From Nocardia altamirensis NBRC 108246 (lineage in GTDB: Bacteria > Actinomycetota > Actinomycetes > Mycobacteriales > Mycobacteriaceae): a stretch of DNA of 64,000 nucleotides. The stretch spans positions 1-64,000 of the forward strand of contig NZ_BDAY01000068.1 in the NCBI RefSeq assembly GCF_001612685.1, in the 5' to 3' direction. Every line of letters starts with the position of its first letter. The stretch's first letter is position 1. The translations under genes and the position numbers were made by a program. Positions 28,009 through 34,923 of this stretch are shown one piece after another. The notes below the pieces were generated by a model. It worked only from the letters and a program-made list of their open reading frames with translations, had not been told where the DNA came from and ran no database searches.

Positions 28009-28710
28009 ATGCACTCGACCGGTCCGCTTGCGGGGAAGACGGCGTTGGTCACCGATGCGCACACCGGGATCGGGAAGGCCATTGCGGTCGCGCTTGCGGC
28101 GCAGGGGGCGCAGGTGGTTGTCCAGCATCCGCATGCACCGGAGTGGGCGGCCGACGTGGTCGAGGCGATCACCGGGGCGGGTGGGCAAGCGGTGGCGCTG
28201 GCGGCCGACCTCGGGGACCGCGGCGAGTACGAGGAGTTGGTGCAGGCGGTGCTCGAGGAGTACGGGCACTGGGACGTGTTGGTGCACACCCCTGCCGCGG
28301 CGATCAGCACGGCATTGGGCGAGATCACCGACGAGGAGTTCGAGCTCGGCGTGACGACACCGGTCAAGGCGGTCTTTCACGGTGCGCAGCTGGCGGCGAC
28401 GCAGCTGGCGGACGGCGGACGCGTGATCACCGTCGCGGGCGTGGATGCCGCGGGCAGTGCTGTGCACGATGCGGCAACGGGTGCCATCGCGGAATTCACG
28501 CTCGGGTTGGCGCCGGAGTTCGGCTCGAGACGGATCACCGTCAACGCGGTCAGTGTCGGCGCCAACGATCCGAATGAGCAGGCGGCGGACAGCGCGCTCG
28601 GGCGGCTCAACGACGCGAAAGAGATCACCGAAGTGGTGGGGATCTTGGCGAGCGCCGACGCCGATACGGTGACGGCGCAACATATTCGGGTACCGAGCGC
28701 GGCCAGCTGA
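28009..28710 (+). CDS. SDR-fold protein with degenerate active site
   Basis: This 233-residue protein has the short-chain dehydrogenase Rossmann fold: nucleotide motif TDAHTGIG (residues 15-22), AADLGD at 66-71 and VNAVSVGA at 178-185. The catalytic residues are replaced. The NNAG motif is HTPAA (93-97), the serine strand reads ITVAG, and the YxxxK pair is HxxxT (His153, Thr157). A dehydrogenase reaction is therefore unlikely; a nucleotide-binding or regulatory role is more plausible. No clear ribosome binding site or leaderless box is visible at the ATG. It follows the tRNA-Pro terminator. Confidence 0.75.
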   Translation: MHSTGPLAGKTALVTDAHTGIGKAIAVALAAQGAQVVVQHPHAPEWAADVVEAITGAGGQAVALAADLGDRGEYEELVQAVLEEYGHWDVLVHTPAAAISTALGEITDEEFELGVTTPVKAVFHGAQLAATQLADGGRVITVAGVDAAGSAVHDAATGAIAEFTLGLAPEFGSRRITVNAVSVGANDPNEQAADSALGRLNDAKEITEVVGILASADADTVTAQHIRVPSAAS

Positions 28711-28888
28711 GCCCTGACGCAGCCAACGGCCGATGGCAAATGATCGGCAACCGAGCTGGGCGGACGCTGCCGGAGTTGACTCGTGCAGGCAGGTGCGGCG
28801 TACGGCCGCCACAACCCCGCGAAGCGGCTTAAACTACCCCGATCCGGACAGTGCGTGGCGACGTGCCTCAACGGCGCGAGCAAACGCC

Positions 28889-28894
28889 TACTCT
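28889..28894 (+). promoter_or_regulatory. -10 box of the GNAT gene, leaderless
   Basis: TACTCT ends 6 nt before the ATG at 28901. Confidence 0.45.
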
Positions 28895-28900
28895 GTGGTC

Positions 28901-29401
28901 ATGACCCGTGTCACCGCACAAGGGAGCACATTGGACATCGCGACGACGTCACCGACACCTGTGTACCGGACCGCAGCGCTGTCCGATCTCGCTGACGTCG
29001 CCGCCATCGAAACCGAACGCTTCGGCGCTCAGTCCTATCCCTACTTCGCGCTGCGCCAACTCTTCGATCTGCATGGCGCCAACTGGTTGATCGCCGAGGT
29101 CGACGGCGTCGTGCTCGGTCACGTGCTCGTCGCGCTCACCCCGGATCGGCGCGCGTGGCTGCTCAGCCTGGCGGTCACCACGAACCGGTGCGGCCGCGGC
29201 TACGGCTCGACCCTGTTGGAACAAGCGATCGACCTGTGCAAGCGGCACGAGATGCACAGTGTGCTCATCACTGTGCGCCCGACCAACCAGTCCGCCTACA
29301 ACCTGTACAAGCGGCTCGGCTTCCAGTGGACCGCCCACGAGGAGCACTACTTCGGTAAGGGCGAACCGCGCGACGTGCTCGAGTACAAGCTCGGCCACTG
29401 A
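28901..29401 (+). CDS. GNAT family N-acetyltransferase, RimI-like
   Basis: This 166-residue acetyltransferase has the GNAT motif A acetyl-CoA loop as NRCGRGYGSTLLEQAI and the C-terminal NQSAYNLYKRLGFQ block seen in ribosomal-protein and small-molecule acetyltransferases. The first strand-turn, DLADVAAIETERFGAQ, is RimI-like. ATG at 28901 fits a leaderless message from TACTCT. An alternative is TTG at 28931, which has AGGGAG 4 nt upstream and would remove ten residues. The substrate is unknown. Confidence 0.82.
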   Translation: MTRVTAQGSTLDIATTSPTPVYRTAALSDLADVAAIETERFGAQSYPYFALRQLFDLHGANWLIAEVDGVVLGHVLVALTPDRRAWLLSLAVTTNRCGRGYGSTLLEQAIDLCKRHEMHSVLITVRPTNQSAYNLYKRLGFQWTAHEEHYFGKGEPRDVLEYKLGH

Positions 29402-29559
29402 GGCGTTGTCCACTGTCCAAGACTGCGGCGGCGCGAATCTACGCCCGCACCGAAGCTCAACGTCGTCTGACAGCGTGTCTGGAAATTTCAGTTGTCGTAG
29501 CTGGTATCGGTTGCTGAGGTGGTCGTTATTGTCGGTGGCCTGTGCCACACTCCGCGGTG

Positions 29560-30993
29560 ATGAGCCGTCACACCACCTTCCGGTACTGCCTCGACCCCAC
29601 CGTCGAGCAGCAGCAGGTGCTTGCCCGGCACGCCGGGGCCGCGCGGTTCGCGTTCAACAAGTGCCTGAACTTGGTGAAAACCGCGTTAGATCAACGCAAA
29701 ACCGATCCTGAACTGCCGGTACCGTGGACCGGGTTCAGCCTCATCAACGCCTTCAACGCGTGGAAGAAATCCGAGGCGGCGGGCCGGGCGATCGCCGTCG
29801 ATCGAGGCGGGGTCGCCGAGATCGAGGTGACTGGTCTGGTGTGGCGTAATGAAGTGTGCCAGCAGGTGTTCGAGGAAGCCGCTGTCGACTGCGGCCGCGC
29901 ATTGACTGCCTTCTTCAACTCCCGCTCCGGCAAACGCCGAGGCAAGAAGGTCGGGTTTCCTCGTTTCAAGAAGAAGAACATCGCCACTGTATCGTTTCGG
30001 TTGCGTAGCAAGACCGCTAAGTCCGGGCGCGCAGCGATCCGTGTCGGCAGTAATGGGATTGCCCGATCGGTGACTCTGCCCGGTCTGGGCACCATCCGGG
30101 TACGGGAAGACACCCGCCGCCTGCGGCGCCTGCTCGTGAGCGGGCGCGCGAAAATCCTCTACACCACCCTCATCTATCGGGCAGGTCGCTGGCAGATCAG
30201 CGTGACCACGCAGGCTGCCGACCTGCACCCCGCACACCACCATGCACCCCGTGTGAGTGATGAGGGTGGCTGGGTGGGGATCGACCGCGGGCTCTCGGCG
30301 TTTCTGGTCGCCGCCACCGCCGAAGGCACCGAAGTCGCCCGGGTCGACAACCCGCCCAAGCCCCTAGCTGTCGGGTTGCGCAAGCAACGGCGACTGGCGA
30401 AATCGTTGTCGCGCAAGCAGAAAGGATCCACCAACCGCAGGGATGCCGCCGCAGCGCTGGGCCGCCATCATCACCGTGTCGCCAATATTCGCCGTCACTT
30501 CCTCCATCAGGTCACCAATCAGCTGGTCAAAACCCACGACCGGCTGGTCATCGAGGACCTGAATGTGGCAGGCATGCTCGGCAACCGCTCTCTGGCACGC
30601 GCGATCAGCGATGCCGGATGGACTGAGTTCGCGCGCCTGTTGCGTTACAAACAACAGTGGCGCAGCGGCACGATCGTCACTGCTGGCCGCTGGTACGCGT
30701 CGAGCAGACGCTGTTCGGCATGTACGGCAGTGAACACCGGGCTGACTCTCGCAGATCGAATATTCGCCTGCGGGTGCGGGTTTCGCGCCGACCGCGACCA
30801 CAACGCAGCGGTCAACCTCGCCGCATGGCCGATCATCCAGCCTGAAGATCCTCCTCGATCCCCGGACCCCCAAGCAGGAGGCCGGGTTACCAATGCTCGC
30901 CGACGGGAAGGCGCTGACCGATACCCTGGCGGTGTCGGTGAAACCGGCCCGAACGACGCGAGAACCGACGTCCACGCCGCCCACACGGCGTGA
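29560..30993 (+). CDS. tnpB: TnpB RNA-guided endonuclease of an IS200/IS605-type element
   Basis: This 477-residue protein has all TnpB parts. The N-terminal HTH_OrfB-like region begins FRYCLDPTVEQQQVLARHAG. The RuvC core has Asp242 in WVGIDRG, Glu332 in VIEDLNV and Asp413 in ADRDHNAA. A zinc ribbon has cysteines at 385, 388, 404 and 406 (CSACTAV and ACGCGF). All three catalytic acids are intact, so it should be an active omega-RNA-guided nuclease. The C-terminal tail (QAGGRVTNARRREG region) is typical of actinobacterial copies, where the coding end overlaps the guide RNA scaffold. A GTG 3 nt upstream is an alternative start. Confidence 0.9.
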   Translation: MSRHTTFRYCLDPTVEQQQVLARHAGAARFAFNKCLNLVKTALDQRKTDPELPVPWTGFSLINAFNAWKKSEAAGRAIAVDRGGVAEIEVTGLVWRNEVCQQVFEEAAVDCGRALTAFFNSRSGKRRGKKVGFPRFKKKNIATVSFRLRSKTAKSGRAAIRVGSNGIARSVTLPGLGTIRVREDTRRLRRLLVSGRAKILYTTLIYRAGRWQISVTTQAADLHPAHHHAPRVSDEGGWVGIDRGLSAFLVAATAEGTEVARVDNPPKPLAVGLRKQRRLAKSLSRKQKGSTNRRDAAAALGRHHHRVANIRRHFLHQVTNQLVKTHDRLVIEDLNVAGMLGNRSLARAISDAGWTEFARLLRYKQQWRSGTIVTAGRWYASSRRCSACTAVNTGLTLADRIFACGCGFRADRDHNAAVNLAAWPIIQPEDPPRSPDPQAGGRVTNARRREGADRYPGGVGETGPNDARTDVHAAHTA

Positions 30994-31030
30994 ACCGACG
31001 ACGCCCGAGAAGGGCGGTGCCTGACCACCA
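30860..31030 (+). ncRNA. Candidate omega (right-end) RNA of TnpB
   Basis: In characterised tnpB elements the guide RNA is made from the 3' end of tnpB and the right end of the element, with the guide lying just beyond that end. The matching region here is GC-rich and can form a distal hairpin with GTGCC/GGCAC arms near 31016-31055. Boundaries are inferred from family behaviour. Confidence 0.3.
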
Positions 31031-31087
31031 CCAAGGTGTTTGGGGCACGCTGACCCAGGCGCGTTGCCCGAAACGCGGGGGGAGCTG

Positions 31088-31954
31088 ATGACCGACCACG
31101 AAACACCCGAACCCCGTTCGGAGTTCGTCGAGTCGACCGCCACCCGCATCGTCCGGCGCGCGGCCAAATACGCCGATGCGGAGTACCGCGTCGTGCATCG
31201 CCGCAATGGCGCGCCGGGCGAGCAGGCGCTGTTGGATTCGCTCAACGCCGATGTCGAAGCGGTGCTCGGCCGATACGACCCGCCGAGCACCCGGCGCCGC
31301 GGCGACAGCCTGGTGTTCAGCCATCTTTACGCCGAGGCCAAGGACGCCGCCCCACCGAGTCCCGCCCTCGACGAGGACGGGCGCGCGGTGGTCGACGTCA
31401 TCGCCGCTCTGCTCGCTGCCGAGGTCGAATCCCGCGGGCCGCTGCGCCTGAGCCGCACCCAGAACACCCTGCTGGCAGGGGTATACGAGCAGCTCGGCGC
31501 GCAACTGCGCGAGCTGGGACTGCCCGCGCACGCGGTGCTCGCCTACCGTCGGGCGGCGTCACTGCACCGGTTGAACGAAGACATGGATGCCGTTGACCGC
31601 TGCGGGCTGTGGCAGGCACGAGCCCGCTGCCAGGCCACCCCGCCCGGCTGGCGGCGCATCGGCCCGCAACTCTCGGACCTGTTGTGCGGCTACGGATACA
31701 AGCCGTTCCGGCTGCTCGGCTGGATCGCCGTACAACTGGCGCTGTTCAGCGTTGCGCTGCTGCTGTTCGAGCACGGCTCGGTCAGCGACACGCTGTACAT
31801 GAGCATGACCAGCTATCTGAATCCGATGGGGCTCGGCGACACCGCGGACCTGGCCGAGGGCGGGCGGGCCCTGCTCGCCACCGAATCGTGGGTCGGCACG
31901 GTGTCGCTCTCGGTGTTCTTCGCGTTGCTTGTCCGCCGCTGGTTCCGTCTATAG
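31088..31954 (+). CDS. Potassium-channel-like two-helix membrane protein with helical N-domain
   Basis: This 288-residue protein has a cytoplasmic, mostly helical N-terminal region with a TPR-like stretch (about 125-180), then LSDLLCGYGYKPFRLLGW leading into a first membrane helix (208-227). A re-entrant segment (234-251) ends in NPMGLGD, and a second helix (266-284) ends in LVRRWF. The order TM-pore-TM and the GLGD in place of GYGD suggest a 2TM potassium-channel-type pore with an unusual filter. GGGGGGAG lies 3 nt before the ATG at 31088. It converges on the four-gene operon to its right. The channel assignment is inferred from pattern only. Confidence 0.55.
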   Translation: MTDHETPEPRSEFVESTATRIVRRAAKYADAEYRVVHRRNGAPGEQALLDSLNADVEAVLGRYDPPSTRRRGDSLVFSHLYAEAKDAAPPSPALDEDGRAVVDVIAALLAAEVESRGPLRLSRTQNTLLAGVYEQLGAQLRELGLPAHAVLAYRRAASLHRLNEDMDAVDRCGLWQARARCQATPPGWRRIGPQLSDLLCGYGYKPFRLLGWIAVQLALFSVALLLFEHGSVSDTLYMSMTSYLNPMGLGDTADLAEGGRALLATESWVGTVSLSVFFALLVRRWFRL

Positions 31955-31977
31955 CGCTGCTGGACAAGGGTTTTCGG

Positions 31978-32964
31978 TCACCATTCGGTGGTGCTGACCC
32001 GCACGCCTCGAGCAAGGTGGTCCCACTGCGCCACCCGGAGCCGGTCGCGCACCTGGCCCATCAGCGCGGTCCACTGCCGGGAGAAGCCGGGATCGGACTG
32101 CAGGTCCTTCCACAGCCCGCGCAGGTCGGCCGGGGTGTGCGCGCCTGGCATCCACAGGTGGCCCAGGTGCTCGAGCACCGCAGCGAGGATCTCCAGCTGC
32201 TCCCGGCTGGACGCGGGGAACCGGTCCGCCTCCTCGATGGCCGCGTCGCCGACCGTCAGCAGCCAGTCGTGCACCGCGAGATCCTCGCAAAAACGTTGCG
32301 CGGCTTCGAGATCCTTCTCGGTGCGCACGATGATCCACGCGGAGCGCACCGATTCGTCGTCGAGCCGCAGCCGCAGCTTCGGGCCGACCGCGCCGCCGAT
32401 CTTCGCCGCCCACCGCAGCCGGGTGGTGGCCGCCTGCAGCGGCGCCTGCTGATCTAGCTTCGGGTCGGCGCGCAGGCGGGCGAGCAGGCGCTCGCTGATC
32501 GAGGCCAGGTCGAGGGTGTCCGACGAGGGCTTGCCGTCGAGATAGCCGTCGGCGAGCGCGTCGCAGGCCTCGACCCGGTCGCCGATCTTGCTGATCACCT
32601 CGGTCACCCCGACCCGGCTGAGATAGTGCGACCAGGTCTGGCGCCGTCGCTCGGCCGCTCGAATCACCTGGGTGCGTACCGAACTCTGCAGCACCCGGCC
32701 GCCGGTCACGACGGCTCGGCCCGCCACCGTGCCGACCACCCTGGCAGGCGCGGCGTCGGGCAGCACCAGTTCGCAGTCGACCCCGACCGGCGAAGCGGGC
32801 GAAACGGCAAGCGTCCCAGGGCGTTGCCGCCATAACACGCGCCGACCGGGGACCAATGCCAGCAGTTCACTCGCTTCGGCTCGGTGCAGGGTGGCGGACG
32901 CGGGTACCAAGCAGGTACGCACCTCGCCCAGGGCGATCAGCGGAGTGGTGGACGGCCCCATCAC
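31978..32964 (-). CDS. SCO2521 family protein
   Basis: This 328-residue protein is the last gene of a four-gene operon. I match it from memory, by context and general character, to the family named after S. coelicolor SCO2521. It has no signal peptide, membrane helix or known enzyme motif. The N-terminal third is beta-rich (LIALGEVRTCLVPASATLHR); the rest is helical (SHYLSRVGVTEVISKIGDRV, then a long segment up to LRVAQWDHLARGVRV). The GTG at 32964 directly abuts the upstream TGA, with an ATG one codon later, so translation is coupled. Function unknown. Confidence 0.6.
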   Translation of the reverse strand: MMGPSTTPLIALGEVRTCLVPASATLHRAEASELLALVPGRRVLWRQRPGTLAVSPASPVGVDCELVLPDAAPARVVGTVAGRAVVTGGRVLQSSVRTQVIRAAERRRQTWSHYLSRVGVTEVISKIGDRVEACDALADGYLDGKPSSDTLDLASISERLLARLRADPKLDQQAPLQAATTRLRWAAKIGGAVGPKLRLRLDDESVRSAWIIVRTEKDLEAAQRFCEDLAVHDWLLTVGDAAIEEADRFPASSREQLEILAAVLEHLGHLWMPGAHTPADLRGLWKDLQSDPGFSRQWTALMGQVRDRLRVAQWDHLARGVRVSTTEW

Positions 32965-33999
32965 TCAGGATCCGTCGAGCAATAGGTGATTCAGCCGCTC
33001 GGTGACCTTGCGCGACACCGTCACCGGTACCTCGTCGTAGGCGCCGAGAGTGATGATCTGATCGACCACATCGCCGTCGAGATCGATGTGATCAAGGATC
33101 ACCCGGACCGAATGCTCAATGCCGAGATACCGTTTCGGCAGCATCGACAGCGTCTTGTAGGCGGCGAACGGGGTGGCGCGCGGATTCAGTTGCACCACAG
33201 CGGGTACCTCGCGCCACCGGGTCGGCCAGCCGTCTCCGGCCTGCCAAGGCTGCGGAACCACCACGGACGCACCGTTGTAGCGCAGCATGCCGAGCCGGAG
33301 CAGATGCCAGACCGAGGCGAGGAATGCACACGACCACTTGGTGTAGGTCTCGCTGTGCCCGTTGACGATCTCGGTGCGCTTACTCCACAACTGCACGTCG
33401 AGGAAGATCGAATGCTCGCGCCTGCCGAACTCCTCCGGCGGCCGATACGGCTGCACCCGCATCGCCTGTGCCGGTTCGTCCAGCGAGGACCGCCGCCCGT
33501 TGCACAGCCACCCGGATTCCGCCGTCGGCGGCCTGCGGCCGGTCGACGACGAAATCTCCGGCTCCGCAACGATTCTGGCGGCCACCATCTCGGCGAGCCG
33601 GATCGGCTCGTCCAACGGCACGCCGTCGACGAACGGATCGGTCTCCCAGCAGCCCGACTCGCGCGCCAAATAGTCGATGCGCAAACCAGTTTCGTCCGCC
33701 GCGGTGAGCAACTTGCCGAGGATCTCGCGCGGGTCGGTGTCCGGCTGGAAGTAGTCGTCGATCAGGTAGCACGTACTCACCCGCGCCCGCGGACCGAATT
33801 GCACACGGGCAGAAGCGATGAACGCCTCGACCAGCGGCACGATCCGGCGAAACTCCCGGACCACCTGATCCATGTCGTTGGCGATCTCGTTCATGTAGAA
33901 ATGGCCGACCTCGATCGACAGGTGCGACAGCGGCACCTGATCGATCCGTACCCGCTCGGTCTCCTCGCTATACCCGACGACGTCCCTCACAGCGGTCAA
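32965..33999 (-). CDS. SCO2522 family protein
   Basis: This 344-residue soluble protein of unknown function is assigned to the SCO2522 family from memory and operon position. Notable blocks are LSHLSIEVGHFYMNEIANDM, the acidic STCYLIDDYFQPDTDPREIL, LARESGCWETDPFVDG, and a C-terminal region of VPVTVSRKVTERLNHLL. The acidic and Cys/Trp motifs look like a conserved pocket, but no catalytic family is recognised. It appears to start with TTG at 33999, with GGGAG about 5 nt upstream, and overlaps the P-loop gene by 4 nt. Confidence 0.6.
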   Translation of the reverse strand: MTAVRDVVGYSEETERVRIDQVPLSHLSIEVGHFYMNEIANDMDQVVREFRRIVPLVEAFIASARVQFGPRARVSTCYLIDDYFQPDTDPREILGKLLTAADETGLRIDYLARESGCWETDPFVDGVPLDEPIRLAEMVAARIVAEPEISSSTGRRPPTAESGWLCNGRRSSLDEPAQAMRVQPYRPPEEFGRREHSIFLDVQLWSKRTEIVNGHSETYTKWSCAFLASVWHLLRLGMLRYNGASVVVPQPWQAGDGWPTRWREVPAVVQLNPRATPFAAYKTLSMLPKRYLGIEHSVRVILDHIDLDGDVVDQIITLGAYDEVPVTVSRKVTERLNHLLLDGS

Positions 34000-34919
34000 A
34001 ACCTCTCCCAGGTCGCGGCGTCCAGCAGGCGCCTGGCCAGCTCGGTATACGCCGCAGTGGTGGCCGGATTGGCAATCTTCGCGTCCACGTCCATATCCAT
34101 GATCACCTGCTCACGCCATTGCAGAACCGGCTCCATCGGCGTCTCGCCGAGCAGGCTGCTCGCCCCGAGCTGGTTCGCCGAGGCCAGCCGCTTGAGCGCG
34201 GCGTTCTGTTCCATCAGCCAGGCAGCCTGTGCCGGCCTGCCGACGCCGCCGGGCGCGGCCGGGGTCGGGTTCGGCACCGCGGTGCGGACATAGCGGACCG
34301 ATTCCAGCAACTCCAGCGGATCGTGCCCGCACTCCTTGCCCGCCTGCGTGAGCCCGTGCGGTCCGTGCACCAGCCCACTTGCCGCCAGAATGTGCTGCCG
34401 GGTCCAGCGGTGGAAGATCAACCAGCGTGCGGTGAACGAGCGCAGCTGCGGCATCGCGGTGGCCTTCAACACCAGCTCCAACGCCACCGAGCGGCCCGCG
34501 CTCAGATCGACGAGCACCACCTTGAATTCCTGCTCCAGCGCGAGCAGCAGTTCGGCGCACCGGGTGACGACCGCGTTTTCGGCCGTCAAGAATTCGGCGC
34601 CACCCTCGTCGCCCGGGTACAACACGAGCTTGCCCGCCCGCGGACCCAACCGGCGTAGCGCGGGCCGGTCCGACGCCGTCCGCACGTCGATCCTGGTGGC
34701 GACGCCGGTCTCGCCGAGCAGATACGAATGCAGGCCGTCCTGGTGCGCCGTGCCGCGTTCCACGGCGCTGATCTCGAACAGCGCGCCTGCCGTCGGCGAT
34801 CCGAAGTCGAAGTCGACGTAGGCGACATTGCGGCCACTCACGCATAGTCGGTACGCGAGATTGCAGCTGGTCACCGAGCGTCCGGTGCCACCCTTGTCCG
34901 AGGTCGAGAACACCAACAT
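33996..34919 (-). CDS. SCO2523 family variant P-loop protein (ParA/MinD-like)
   Basis: This 307-residue protein has a ParA/MinD-type deviant Walker A, MLVFSTSDKGGTGRSVTSCN. Here the second lysine of KGGxGK(S/T) is Arg14, while the signature lysine Lys9 remains. Switch-like AYVDFDFGSPTAG (Asp36, Asp38) and a Walker B-like VVLVDLSAG follow. ParA/MinD relatives form nucleotide-dependent dimers that position other proteins on membranes or DNA. Arg in place of the P-loop lysine suggests altered or lost hydrolysis. It overlaps the SCO2522-like gene by 4 nt and begins 4 nt after the upstream stop, so all four operon products are made together. Confidence 0.7.
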   Translation of the reverse strand: MLVFSTSDKGGTGRSVTSCNLAYRLCVSGRNVAYVDFDFGSPTAGALFEISAVERGTAHQDGLHSYLLGETGVATRIDVRTASDRPALRRLGPRAGKLVLYPGDEGGAEFLTAENAVVTRCAELLLALEQEFKVVLVDLSAGRSVALELVLKATAMPQLRSFTARWLIFHRWTRQHILAASGLVHGPHGLTQAGKECGHDPLELLESVRYVRTAVPNPTPAAPGGVGRPAQAAWLMEQNAALKRLASANQLGASSLLGETPMEPVLQWREQVIMDMDVDAKIANPATTAAYTELARRLLDAATWERF

Positions 34920-34923
34920 CGGC

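Larger units (their letters stand above)
29402..31087 (+). mobile_element. Solitary tnpB element of the IS200/IS605-IS607 group (outer bounds)
   Basis: The segment between the GNAT gene and the channel-like gene contains only tnpB with about 155 nt before and 94 nt after it. No tnpA transposase is present, so this is a non-autonomous tnpB-only element or a domesticated copy. Exact ends cannot be fixed: no terminal inverted repeats or target duplications are expected for this group, and no empty-site comparison is available. Confidence 0.45.
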
